From contig JABSQZ010000016.1 in NCBI GenBank assembly GCA_013215505.1, forward strand, positions 91,314 to 155,313: a stretch of 64,000 bases of DNA, read 5' to 3'. Origin of the DNA: Oceanospirillaceae bacterium. Its GTDB lineage: Bacteria > Pseudomonadota > Gammaproteobacteria > Pseudomonadales > Balneatricaceae. Below the pieces are notes generated by a model, which worked only from the letters and a program-made list of their open reading frames with translations, was not told the DNA's origin and made no database searches. The position numbers and the translations under genes are program-made. Positions 45,256 to 53,945 of this stretch are shown one piece after another (position 1 is the stretch's first letter; each line of letters starts with the position of its first letter).

Positions 45256-46044
45256 TTACATAATCGCCAGTGAGCTGTTGCGAATGTCTGTGACTAACAT
45301 ATAGCCGGGGCTATGGGTAATACACAGAGGCGGCTTGGCGTTTTCGATAGCGACTTGTGGTGTCACTCCGCAGGCCCAAAATACCGGTACTTCCCCTTCC
45401 TTAATAGTCACAGCATCTCCAAAATCAGGCTGGTTGATGTCATTGATACCGATATCTAACGGATTGCCAAAGTGCAGCGGTGCTCCGTGCACTGAGGGGA
45501 ACCGGGTGCAAATTTGAATAGCGCGAATAGCGTCTTTAGGCTTCATCGGACGCATACTGACCACGGTAGTACCGCTGAAGCGACCGGCTGGCTTACAGTC
45601 GATGTTAGTGCGGTACATGGGTACATTGACTTGTTCAGTGATGTTGCGAACTTCCAGGCCATCGGCAAGAAGAGATTCTTCGAAAGAGAAAGAACAGCCA
45701 AGCACAAAAGTAACTAAATCATCGCGCCACAGCTCTTTGATATCAGCAACTTCATTTACTAATTTTCCGTGCTCGTAGACCCGGTACAGTGGAATATCTG
45801 TGCGGATGTCCAGCTGGTGTCCCAGATCGGGCAGTAAAAAGTCACCGGGGTTAGAGGACATACCTATAATAGGGCAGGGCTTTGGATTCAACTGGCAAAA
45901 CTGCAAAAACTCATTGGCCCACTCTTTGGGCATAATGGCCAGATTACCTTGCACATAGCCCTGGGAAAATCCTGAAGTATTACGGGTAAACTCGCCTTTG
46001 CGTATCAATTGGCGAAGATCGTAAGGGGAAATATTAGTATCCAT
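45256..46044 (-). CDS. DUF1445 (YcsI-type) protein, homologous to N-terminal half of D-glutamate cyclase
   Basis: This 262-residue protein matches the DUF1445/YcsI family, long annotated as putative hydro-lyase and found as the N-terminal half of animal D-glutamate cyclase. Family sequence is [80 protein letters not shown] and [15 protein letters not shown] at 46044 was preferred to a start seven codons upstream. It heads the operon with pxpABC, as ycsI accompanies kipI-kipA in Bacillus subtilis. DGLUCY reversibly converts D-glutamate to 5-oxo-D-proline. Confidence 0.85.
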   Translation of the reverse strand: MDTNISPYDLRQLIRKGEFTRNTSGFSQGYVQGNLAIMPKEWANEFLQFCQLNPKPCPIIGMSSNPGDFLLPDLGHQLDIRTDIPLYRVYEHGKLVNEVADIKELWRDDLVTFVLGCSFSFEESLLADGLEVRNITEQVNVPMYRTNIDCKPAGRFSGTTVVSMRPMKPKDAIRAIQICTRFPSVHGAPLHFGNPLDIGINDINQPDFGDAVTIKEGEVPVFWACGVTPQVAIENAKPPLCITHSPGYMLVTDIRNSSLAIM

Positions 46045-46626
46045 TAAACTGCCTCTGCGCTGCACTAGTTACAGGCTTAATTATCATCTGCGAAAAATCT
46101 ATTGTCTGGAAACTGCGGCTGCTAAATACATATTAGCCAGCACTAACATTGCCTGCCTAGTGCTTAACAGCTGTAGGCGCTAGCATGATCCTCTATGCTA
46201 GAAGCTAAAATTAGTCATAAGTTCAATAGTAAAATTCTGGTTCTTTGATTGTCGCTAAATCCGAGCATAAGTCTAATTAAAAATAATTTCTACAGCTGAT
46301 AACTTTTATTTATCAGTATTTTATCGCTCTTTTTAAAATTCATTAAATTCAGCAGCTTACTGAAAATTCAATTTTTCGCGCAGCAAATAATAATCTAATC
46401 CGCTGTGACTGTTACGACAGAGAATGAACCTAGCAGGCATTTGCTAAATAAATCGTCAAAGCTGCCATTAACCCTTGCCGTTTCTAATATTTCTGGTAGC
46501 ATACGCAGCTCTTGATTCAGGCAGTGATTGCCCGAGTATAAGACGTCTGAATTTACAGTTAAATGTATTAGCGACGTTAAACTTCGTCAGAGCATAGAAC
46601 TGACGTAAAACAAAGTTCTATAGAGT
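46045..46626. other. Intergenic region between the 5-oxoprolinase operon and tRNA-Ser
   Basis: These 582 bp must hold the divergent promoters of the DUF1445-pxp operon and the tRNA gene. I see no gene or clear repeat. Confidence 0.5.
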
Positions 46627-46714
46627 GGTGAGGTGTCCGAGTGGCCGAAGGAGCACGCCTGGAAAGTGTGTATAGGGCAACCTATCGAGGGTTCGAATCC
46701 CTCCCTCACCGCCA
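46627..46714 (+). tRNA. tRNA-Ser (anticodon GGA)
   Basis: The acceptor stem GGTGAGG pairs with CCTCACC before discriminator G and an encoded CCA. The anticodon loop CTGGAAA sits on the stem CACGC/GTGTG, giving anticodon GGA for serine codons UCC and UCU. A long variable arm (GTATAGGGCAACCTAT) is present, as in serine tRNAs, and the T arm reads GGGTTCGAATCCC. The 3' 46 bases are duplicated at 50154-50200, where an integrative element ends. Confidence 0.96.
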
Positions 46715-46715
46715 T
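46669..46715. mobile_element. attL of tRNA-Ser integrative element (47-bp direct repeat)
   Basis: The 47 bp from 46669 to 46715 cover the variable arm, T arm, acceptor 3' side and CCA of tRNA-Ser. They recur exactly at 50154-50200. The intact tRNA lies on this side. Confidence 0.92.
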
Positions 46716-47514
46716 ATTTTTATTGTAAAGTCAAGAGTTATTTTTACTTATTTTGCATTTAAATGCAAGTATATGTAACTAATTAAACACCTAATGAGGT
46801 GTTTTTTTCGTTTAGAGCCTTCAGTTCTTTCCTGAAAAGAATTATGTTCAACAATCTCTCCCTCAATTTGTTTGTTCTGGTCAATAAAACCAAAAGTAAA
46901 AAATACAACAATTTTCGTAATATCCGTGTTGTATCAAAATTCTCAGAATGTCCGGTTTATAGTTCTTAAGTGCTAAGTTTGTTGTAATGCTATTTAATGA
47001 TCTGCTGTGATACAGTTTGGGTTCTTGTATACACCACTACGAAATATAGTAAAGAGAGTATTGGTGAGAAGTGTGGCCGTTACGAAGCAAAATATGATGT
47101 TAAAAAAGGCGTGTTGTAGTTGAGTCATAGAGTCGCATACTAAATTTCTGTGACATTACAAGATTATGATTATGATTATGTTAGTGATGGCAGCTAACGG
47201 CCAACGGACTTTGTTTGATATTTGGCATTTAGTTAAATATCTGCATAAACATACAGTCTATCAATCTTCAGATAATATTAATCTAGTTTATGTTCATGTA
47301 TGGCGCACTTTGTCACAAAGTGATATTCTCGATTCTTTTTAAATTCAGTTAGTTAAACTACTCTCGCTGATAGATAGTGGGACAATAGTTCGGGGAAAGT
47401 GAGACGTCTCGAAAACTACAACTTGCAATTTAAAAATCACTTACGAATTAATGCGTTGTCTGACCATCACTTTCACGTAAATGAGACGTCGCACAATCAA
47501 GCTGTTAAATTGCT
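46716..47514. other. Non-coding left part of the tRNA-Ser element
   Basis: These roughly 800 bp contain a terminator near the tRNA and no gene. Toward the right they contain GAGACGTC twice (47401 and 47483) and a 9-bp inverted repeat (47425-47433 and 47505-47513) just before the first small gene. Confidence 0.5.
46785..46808 (+). terminator. Terminator downstream of tRNA-Ser, inside the element
   Basis: AAACACC at 46785-46791 pairs with GGTGTTT at 46798-46804 around a 6-base loop, with a T-run to 46808. It replaces the chromosomal terminator now beyond the right repeat. Confidence 0.75.
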
Positions 47515-47724
47515 ATGGAAGTAGATATCGAAATTTCAAAGTGTAATGAATGCACTAGCAGCTTTATGAAAGGCTCATCTGAGATGATGGCTCTTTGCCC
47601 AGAATGTGCTCATTACTTATATGAATATGTGAATTGTGCTCATGAAATGGAAAATGGGGAATGCAAGAAATGCCTATGGGATGGCTCTGTTTCTGAATAT
47701 ATTAAGAGCATCAAAAATGTGTGA
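47515..47724 (+). CDS. Small zinc-ribbon-like protein of unknown function
   Basis: This 69-residue protein has CNEC near residue 10, CPEC near residue 28 and CKKC near residue 51, the pattern of a small zinc-binding domain. The C-terminal stretch GECKKCLWDGSVSEYIKSIK resembles hypothetical proteins often carried on gene cassettes. There is no strong ribosome-binding site before its ATG. A GTTAAAT sequence lies four bases upstream, the form of an integron core site. The next gene overlaps its stop codon by four bases. Confidence 0.55.
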   Translation: MEVDIEISKCNECTSSFMKGSSEMMALCPECAHYLYEYVNCAHEMENGECKKCLWDGSVSEYIKSIKNV

Positions 47725-48491
47725 AGGATTATTCCTTTTGGCAAAAGCAGAATTTAACAAGTTACATCACTTTAGCCCCTATGTGGCTAGGACGCGTTTT
47801 ACGCGCAGTGTGCAAAGCGATAGTAGTCAAAGGAGAAAGAAACAAAGTGGAGTCAAAATCTGCTAAATATGGTTTCTGGGGGGCACTAATTGCAGCCGCG
47901 ATTACTGGTGCGATAGGACTTTATATTCATCTCGATAGGAAGGCTGAAGATAAGAAAGTCGTCGAAGCGACAAAGACAGCAGAGCAATCTAAAAATACTG
48001 CGAGGCTGACGATATCAAATATATACGTTCCTCCGATTAATACCTCGATAGAGTCTGCATTTTTTGCTCAAATTCAGAACAATTCGCTGAATATCGCTAA
48101 AGACGTGGTTGTCAGACTTAATTTTGGAGAGTCTTCAGTCTCGAAATGCGAAACCTTGCCAGAAAACCAAATAAATGAGCAAGAATCATTCGGTAGCAGC
48201 ATCATTACCTTTTCTGCTGGCGATATTCAGCGAAAAGATAGCTTGTATATTTATTGCTTAACCTCCCACCCTGTATTTGATTCTATTTTGTTAACTGGCC
48301 CAAATTTGTTCTCAAATACCCTATTCGAATTCGAGCAATTTGAGTCAAAGGTTGCATCTGATAATTCAGGATTCATAACATTCTTTAAAGGAGTTGCCTC
48401 CTTCGTCGCCGTGATATTTATTGGTTATTTCACCATAATAATTATCTATGTCCTAAATCGGAAATTCGGCGTTGATACCAGTAAGTATTAA
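47721..48491 (+). CDS. Putative membrane-anchored protein of unknown function
   Basis: I do not recognise this gene. The 256-residue frame starts with GTG overlapping the previous stop (GTGA). A GTG at 47847 preceded by AAAGGAG is a good alternative start that gives about 214 residues. The protein has a hydrophobic helix after it (WGALIAAAITGAIGLYIHLD), a soluble middle of about 140 residues with a beta-rich look (SIESAFFAQIQNNSLNIAKD), and a second helix close to the C terminus (FVAVIFIGYFTIIIIYVL). Two membrane segments flank an external domain. Its stop codon lies at the edge of an attC-like structure. Confidence 0.6.
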   Translation: MKDYSFWQKQNLTSYITLAPMWLGRVLRAVCKAIVVKGERNKVESKSAKYGFWGALIAAAITGAIGLYIHLDRKAEDKKVVEATKTAEQSKNTARLTISNIYVPPINTSIESAFFAQIQNNSLNIAKDVVVRLNFGESSVSKCETLPENQINEQESFGSSIITFSAGDIQRKDSLYIYCLTSHPVFDSILLTGPNLFSNTLFEFEQFESKVASDNSGFITFFKGVASFVAVIFIGYFTIIIIYVLNRKFGVDTSKY

Positions 48492-48573
48492 CAAAGCCAG
48501 CCAGCAGAGGCCATAAAAGGCCATAAAAGGCCTCTAAGCTCTGGTTTTTTGGCTCCTGCTGGCGGCGTTATGA
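48484..48573. repeat. attC-like nested inverted repeat after the small-gene pair
   Basis: The sequence begins TTAACAAAGCCAGCCAGCAG and ends CTGCTGGCGGCGTTATGAG. Outer arms GCCAGCAG (48500-48507) and CTGCTGGC (48556-48563) enclose an inner stem AGAGGCC/GGCCTCT (48506-48512, 48529-48535). AAC near the start and GTT near the end are the invariant bases of integron attC sites. A gene ends directly at it, as in cassettes. The inner stem with a T-rich tract may also terminate transcription. Confidence 0.45.
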
Positions 48574-48707
48574 GTTCGAAATAAATTATAATTGAGGTCG
48601 ATAAAATTCAATTATTACAAAGGACTAGGATAAAAATCGCCAAATTAAAGAGAGCACTTAACCTCCTATTGATTATAAAAGGAAAATGCTTTTGAGATGA
48701 GCGATCT

Positions 48708-50033
48708 TTATTCGTTAGTTTCTAGCTCTATCCTGTATTTTATTGTATTTATCGCCGTAAGGGCTTTATTGATATGGTATTTTTCAGTATACCGGCCCAG
48801 ACTTAAAGATTGTTCCGTATGACCAACCAATTGCCTTACTAGGGACTGGTCGGCATTTGCTTGTTTGAATTGGTTAAGGAAGCAGTGTCGAAAACTATGG
48901 AAGACAACTCCAGCGTCATCAATTCCGATTGCTCTTTTATATCTACCAAAGACTCTGCTAAATGCACTTGACCACTTCTTGTCAGCACCGATAGATTCAA
49001 TAGCAAATAGCATAGGGTGTTGATGCTTCTCTATCCAGCTAACAAACCCTAATTCAAGGATCAAATGGTGGAGAGGAACTTGACGCTTTGAAGATTGATT
49101 TTTAAGCCTTTGAGTCAGCTCTCCCTTAATATTTATTTCCTCTTTGATATCTAGATAATATATCCCATCCGCAATTTTTATGTCCTCTTTACGAAGTTGG
49201 CAGAGCTCTTCCGCACGGGCACCAGTATACAATGCAAGGATAGGTAACCAGTATAAGTGGTCTTTTATAATTAAATCTCCTGGCTCGGATCGTCTTCGCT
49301 CATGTTTACATCCAGTATAAAGAGGACTGTTAAACAATTGATTGAGCTCTTCTGTAGTCCAAGAGCGCCTTTTCTGTCGGCTTTGTTGGCGTTTGGGAAC
49401 GATAACCTTTAGCCCATCTAATGGATTATTTTTGGCATGGCCATTGACCACAGCCCATTTCATGAATGCTGAGATGCATTCAAGCAACATGTTAACTCGC
49501 TTACGAGATATCGGCTCCCGACCTTTGATCTGTTTTAAAATCACCTTTAAGGGTAATCGGGATTCACTATTAGACCTGTTTCTCGGTATCAGGAGCAGCA
49601 TGTCTTTAAATACACTGCATTGCTTTCGAGTGATTTGATCAACTGGTGTGTGCTCTAAGTAATCGCAGAAATATCGCAACGCCTGCTGGTAATTAAGCAA
49701 CGTTTTATCAGCCCAGTTGCATCGATGTTCGTTAATGAACTTTTCAACCAATTTTGAGGGCAGTCGTTTGTCAGGGTGCTGTCGCTTGCCGTGCAGCATC
49801 CTGAAGATGATTTCTTCGCGGTTAGGATCAAATCTACGTATTTCTTTTCTTCGCTTTGTAAATTCTTCAGTGAGGTCGTCGTGAAGATAAAGTCCCTGAT
49901 GCTCAGCGATATCCAGAGAGGTTGTTTTTAGCGATACTTGAACACGGCGCTTCCCATAAAAATCCCGCAGGTCAGCTGGGATACCCATGACGAAGTGATA
50001 ATGTTTTCCTCTTTTTGTAATATATTTTGCCAT
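48708..50033 (-). CDS. Tyrosine recombinase (integrase) of the tRNA-Ser element
   Basis: This 441-residue site-specific recombinase of the phage-integrase type integrates the element at tRNA-Ser. The N-terminal arm-binding and core-binding regions are recognisable (KYITKRGKHYHFVMGIPADL, then a SAM-like domain). The catalytic domain shows ALYTGARAEELCQLRKEDI with the first Arg, VFHSFRHCFLNQFKQANADQ with the HxxR, LVGHTEQSLSLGRYTEKYHI with the Tyr. AAGGAAG precedes the ATG at 50033. The gene reads away from the right repeat, 120 bp away, as in many tRNA-targeting elements. Confidence 0.93.
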   Translation of the reverse strand: MAKYITKRGKHYHFVMGIPADLRDFYGKRRVQVSLKTTSLDIAEHQGLYLHDDLTEEFTKRRKEIRRFDPNREEIIFRMLHGKRQHPDKRLPSKLVEKFINEHRCNWADKTLLNYQQALRYFCDYLEHTPVDQITRKQCSVFKDMLLLIPRNRSNSESRLPLKVILKQIKGREPISRKRVNMLLECISAFMKWAVVNGHAKNNPLDGLKVIVPKRQQSRQKRRSWTTEELNQLFNSPLYTGCKHERRRSEPGDLIIKDHLYWLPILALYTGARAEELCQLRKEDIKIADGIYYLDIKEEINIKGELTQRLKNQSSKRQVPLHHLILELGFVSWIEKHQHPMLFAIESIGADKKWSSAFSRVFGRYKRAIGIDDAGVVFHSFRHCFLNQFKQANADQSLVRQLVGHTEQSLSLGRYTEKYHINKALTAINTIKYRIELETNE

Positions 50034-50153
50034 TTTTTACTTCCTTTCAACATAACGTTCAACAACGTTGTTTAATGGAAGCACTACTAATAAGACTCAA
50101 ACTCTGGAGAGCTTGTCCAGCGGGCCTTTGGAGCTAAGACTGGAGTGGACGGC

Positions 50154-50200
50154 TGTATAGGGCAACCTATCGAGGGTTCGAATCCCTCCCTCACCGCCAT
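50154..50200. mobile_element. attR of tRNA-Ser integrative element (47-bp direct repeat)
   Basis: This copy is identical to 46669-46715. It restores the 3' end of the target tRNA gene and marks the right end of the element. The sequence before it (from 50154 back) does not continue as tRNA. Confidence 0.92.
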
Positions 50201-50868
50201 TATTGAACCTTAAGCATTTGATGCTTAGGGTTTTTTTATGCCTGTGTATTTTCTGAACCTTCAGAAAAACCGTAAAATGTGTTTGTTACCGCATTGAACA
50301 AGTTACGGAGTTATTAAGAAATATAACTTCAGAGGTCAACTGGGTATAGGGCGAAGGTCAACGTTTTGTTCGGGGTTCTCTTTTAACGTGGATAAATTGA
50401 GCAAACATAATTTTTGACTATTTCCAGTAGAATAGGGAATAGCACAACTAGTCGATCTTCAAATGGCTAAAGAACTAGCTCATCAACCCGAATAAATACC
50501 GTCATTTCACACAGTCTGTGCATCTCTAGCAGCCCTCCTGTAAATTTCCATATGTGCCAGTAGCAGGGTATTAAACTCCTAATTTCCCCTTTCATTTGTG
50601 CAAATTTAGACTATATTTCAAAGAGCTAAAGCGGAAAATTACAAATAATATCAGAAGCAGTCCATGAGTTGATTCCCTAAACAATTACATTACTTAGGGC
50701 AAAAACTGCTACTGAATTTTTCGTAAAGGTCGACACAAAGATTCACAAATCATATTTGTACTACATATATCGTTGGCTGCACCAAGGTCTAATATTGTTT
50801 GAACACAGTATATTGTTTCCAACTTGGTACTGCTTTCGCTGTAAATCTATTTCGCGAAGAGGTTCTCG
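50201..50868. other. Intergenic region right of the element
   Basis: These 668 bp begin with a terminator at 50208-50237 that probably served the tRNA before insertion. The rest shows no gene or clear repeat. Confidence 0.5.
50208..50237 (+). terminator. Former tRNA-Ser terminator beyond the element
   Basis: A 10-bp stem with a 3-base loop (50208-50217 with 50221-50230, one G-U pair) is followed by seven T residues. It lies eight bases after the restored tRNA 3' end. Confidence 0.85.
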
Positions 50869-51717
50869 ATGCAATCAGAGGTCATCCAACAATATGAATT
50901 CAACTTCACTAACGAGCATTTCAGAAAAATAAAAACAGTCCTTTATGCACACGCCGGTATTGTGCTGGCGGATCATAAAAAAGATATGGCCTTCAATCGA
51001 TTAGTGAGACGAATAAGAGAATTGAATCTTCGAAGTTTTGACCAGTATTTAGCATATATTGAGAGTGATATTAATGAGTTTAGCTTGTTCATCAACGCGA
51101 TGACGACAAACTTGACGGCCTTTTTCCGCGAGAGCCATCACTTTGATTTTATCGGTAATACTATTCTTCCTCAGTTGGCACTATCAGGTAAAAGGCGGTT
51201 GCGAATCTGGTCAGCGGGCTGTTCACTGGGGGAGGAGCCTTACAGCCTGGTTATGCAACTACTGAATTCAAACATAGATCTAAGCAATTGGGATGTACGT
51301 ATTTTGGCGACCGATATAGATTCAAATGTGCTGGACCTAGCCAGGACAGGGGTCTATCCACAAGCCAAAGTGGAGACACTACCTAAAGGATATTTGAATA
51401 AATATTTCCTCAAAGGCTGTGGTAGCCAAGCAGGCAGTGTCCGGGCCCGGCCAGAACTGGGTGAGATGATAACTTTTAAATATTTAAATTTAATGGAAGA
51501 GTGGCCAATGAAAGGTCCCTTTGATTTTATTTTTTGTCGTAATGTAATGATTTACTTTGATAAAAAAACCCAGGCCAAGTTACTAGAGAAAATGGCGGCG
51601 CTGTTAAAAACTGATGGACACTTATTTGTCGGTCACTCTGAAACGCTGGCAAGACACGACAACCACTTTACCTCATTGGGCAAAACGATTTACCAGAAGG
51701 ACAGCCGAGGTGATTAA
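50869..51717 (+). CDS. CheR-type chemotaxis methyltransferase
   Basis: This 282-residue protein matches CheR, the S-adenosylmethionine-dependent methyltransferase that methylates glutamates of chemoreceptors. The N-terminal helical domain (about 1-85) carries FNRLVRRIRELNLRSFDQYL and AMTTNLTAFFRESHHFDFI. The methyltransferase domain has LRIWSAGCSLGEEPYSLVMQ as the cofactor loop, DVRILATDIDSNVLDLARTG, and FDFIFCRNVMIYFDKKTQAK. No receptor, CheB or CheW gene is nearby. An isolated CheR may act in a chemosensory or biofilm pathway elsewhere. The ribosome-binding site is AAGAGG. Confidence 0.9.
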   Translation: MQSEVIQQYEFNFTNEHFRKIKTVLYAHAGIVLADHKKDMAFNRLVRRIRELNLRSFDQYLAYIESDINEFSLFINAMTTNLTAFFRESHHFDFIGNTILPQLALSGKRRLRIWSAGCSLGEEPYSLVMQLLNSNIDLSNWDVRILATDIDSNVLDLARTGVYPQAKVETLPKGYLNKYFLKGCGSQAGSVRARPELGEMITFKYLNLMEEWPMKGPFDFIFCRNVMIYFDKKTQAKLLEKMAALLKTDGHLFVGHSETLARHDNHFTSLGKTIYQKDSRGD

Positions 51718-52062
51718 TAGACTCAGAGAATCGGCAGATTTTAGCACTTTTACAATTGAGCCAAGCTATTGGCTGAAAAATGGGAATGCCAAGGGCTAAA
51801 GATCAAACTCAGTAAGTTCTCTGTATCCAACCAGCACGTACTAGGTTCTTGTTTAACCTGTGATTGGCTATAGATGGTGTCGGCCCAGACTGTGTAAAAA
51901 CACAAAATCCTGTGTATTGGCGTCATTTTCCCGGATACATCAACTTCTAGAGCTTTGCTGCGCTTTAGCGCTGCCATACTTCATCATCCAGTTAAATAAG
52001 TCTACGAGCTGATGAGGAACAGCAACAAGCGCTTTATGGTGCCCTATAAGACAGCATTACGG
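51718..52062. other. Intergenic region with left end of the IS1182-type element
   Basis: These 345 bp hold no gene. The last part, with CTATAAGACAG near 52043, probably contains the left terminal repeat of the neighbouring insertion sequence. Confidence 0.4.
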
Positions 52063-53540
52063 CTATGCCGTTATAGTGTCCAGCAATCTGTTGATTCCCA
52101 CTATATTTATTACCCGTTTCATATTATATGCCAGTATATGTAGGCTCATTTCAGTGCTCACTCTCCCTAAGCTTCTCGTTAAAAAATGAGTGGCTCCCAT
52201 CCAGGCTTTTATGGTTCCGAAGGGATGCTCTACAGTCTGACGTCTTATTTTCATAGACTCAGGCGCTTGTTCTAGCCTTGCCTGCATATCATCAAGTACA
52301 TCTGCATGTTCCCAGCGTCTTATTCGACGCTCTTTGCCAGTAGTACACTGAGTCTTAATGCGACAGCCTTTACATTCTTTACTGGTATAGCTGTAGTGCT
52401 TTTTATTATCAAAAGTACTGATGCCGGTGTAACGTAATCGCTCACCTGCTGGGCAAAGGTATTCATTATCTGATGCGATATAAATAAAGTCAGTTTTAGC
52501 AAAACGCCCTTGGGCCACATTATTAGAAGTATAGGTTGTAGGCACCAATGGTCTAAAGCCTGCATCATAGCTGGCCAGTATTTCTTCACTTCTGAAGTAG
52601 CCGCGATCTGCAATGATCGTTAGATTATCCTGATCTAACGCCTCTTTAGAACGGATAGACATATTCGTTAGCTGGCGTCGATCAGTACCTTCATTTGTGA
52701 CTTCGTGTGCGACAATCAAGTGATGCTCTGCATCCACCGCAGTCTGCACATTGTAGCCAACGATCCCTTGTCCACGTGTCTTCATTGATCTGCAATCTGG
52801 GTCTGTTAATGAGACCTGCTTATCTGGCGCTGCTAGCATCTCAACTTCGATCTCTTTCAGTCGCTGCATCTCTTCATGTAATGCAGAGATTTTGTCCTTT
52901 ATTTTGATAATTTGAAGATCCGCACCTACTGATTCGACCTGATCAGTTTCTTCCAGCTTAGCCATATATTTATCCAGGCTTTTATCTATTTGCTCTAAGC
53001 GGCGTTTCATCTTTGCACGGGTGAAATTTTTATCGCGATGGTTAACCGCTTTAAATTTACTGCCATCAATGGTGATAATTGACTGGCTAAAAAGCTCCAA
53101 CTTGCGGCATAGAAGAATGAATTTCTGGCAGGCATTGCGGATAGCTTTGCCATTATTTTTACGAAAATCGGCAATGGTTTTGAAGTCGGGGGTTAGTCGT
53201 CCAGTAAGCCACATGAGCTCAACGTTGCGTTGTGTTTCTCGCTCAAGACGTCGGCTTGAATGAATACGATTTAGGTATCCGTATATGTAGATCATTAGCA
53301 ATATTGAGGGGTGATAGGCAGGTCTACCAGTATCTTTTGGCTCAACGCCTTTAAATCCAAGCTCGGCTAAATCTAGTTTTTCTATATAAGCTTCAATTAC
53401 CCGTACGGGGTTATCTTCGGCGATATAATCATCTAATATCTCGGGTAATAACAGGCATTGTGATCGATTAGCACCTTCGATAAAGCGTTTCATATCAACT
53501 CCCCAGAGAACTATCTATTGGAGTATATCTTATAAGACGT
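52043..53540 (-). mobile_element. IS1182-type insertion sequence
   Basis: The transposase gene nearly fills the element. Short similar ends TATAAGA (left, near 52044) and, on the other strand, TATAAGA (right, near 53532) may be the cores of the terminal repeats. I could not delimit the ends or target duplication with certainty, so the bounds are approximate. Confidence 0.6.
52063..53493 (-). CDS. IS1182-family transposase
   Basis: This 476-residue DDE transposase has the IS1182-type layout. The N-terminal DUF772-like domain includes VRVIEAYIEKLDLAELGF, RPAYHPSILLMIYIYGYLNR and RLERETQRNVELMWLTGR. The catalytic acidic residues lie in IITIDGSKFKAVNHRDKNFT, IADRGYFRSEEILASYDAGF and TVEHPFGTIKAWMGATHFL. 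A cysteine cluster CKGCRIKTQCTTGKERR precedes the last. The gene appears intact, so the element may be active. Confidence 0.93.
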   Translation of the reverse strand: MKRFIEGANRSQCLLLPEILDDYIAEDNPVRVIEAYIEKLDLAELGFKGVEPKDTGRPAYHPSILLMIYIYGYLNRIHSSRRLERETQRNVELMWLTGRLTPDFKTIADFRKNNGKAIRNACQKFILLCRKLELFSQSIITIDGSKFKAVNHRDKNFTRAKMKRRLEQIDKSLDKYMAKLEETDQVESVGADLQIIKIKDKISALHEEMQRLKEIEVEMLAAPDKQVSLTDPDCRSMKTRGQGIVGYNVQTAVDAEHHLIVAHEVTNEGTDRRQLTNMSIRSKEALDQDNLTIIADRGYFRSEEILASYDAGFRPLVPTTYTSNNVAQGRFAKTDFIYIASDNEYLCPAGERLRYTGISTFDNKKHYSYTSKECKGCRIKTQCTTGKERRIRRWEHADVLDDMQARLEQAPESMKIRRQTVEHPFGTIKAWMGATHFLTRSLGRVSTEMSLHILAYNMKRVINIVGINRLLDTITA

Positions 53541-53945
53541 TTTCTCACAGTATGGGCCGTTAGCCGTCATCGCTAACCGTAGACTCAGCGCTTGCAAGTC
53601 AGCCTGGGTTACGGCAAAACCTGACACATAGCAGCCGTTATACCGAACCTGGTGGCAGGCACTTTGAGGACCCAAGACACGTCTAGAGAACTAGGAGACA
53701 ACTCTTTCCATGTGCCTGACAATCCCTTTGGCACTTCCATATGCGTCATAATTCCTATAAGCACTTTCATGCGCCATGTAGTCTATACATGGAAATCCTG
53801 CGAGGAGTCATAACAATTAGGCAAATCCTGACTGGGAAGGGAGATTTTTTATTGGTAACTTAAATATTAAGGTCTTCTAGCTATAAGCAGACATTAAACA
53901 GCTAGCATTATGTTTGCTTCATTCATCATATTTGATTGGTAAAAA
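53494..53945. other. Intergenic region with a copy of the dispersed ~75-bp repeat
   Basis: No gene is supported in these 452 bp. The right end of the insertion sequence and repeat copy R1 (53556-53634) lie in its left part. Confidence 0.5.
53556..53634. repeat. Dispersed repeat copy R1
   Basis: The copy contains GTCATCGCTAACCGTAGACT, CAGCGCTTGCAAGTCAGCC and GGTTACGGCAAAACCTGACA. Copies R3 at 62008-62090 (closest), R2 at 60942-61000 and R4 at 59676-59725 share much of this sequence in the same orientation. Confidence 0.75.

Larger units (their letters stand above)
46669..50200. mobile_element. 3.5-kb integrative element in tRNA-Ser
   Basis: The element lies between two exact 47-bp repeats of the tRNA-Ser 3' end. 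It carries a tyrosine integrase next to the right repeat and a pair of small plus-strand genes followed by an attC-like structure. No replication, conjugation or excisionase gene is seen, so it may be a satellite or a reduced island that depends on other elements to move. The tRNA gene's own terminator was displaced to beyond the right repeat. Confidence 0.88.

Noticed and set aside
47141..47200. GATTAT direct repeats inside the tRNA-Ser element
   Set aside because: Three short AT-rich units are expected by chance in such sequence.
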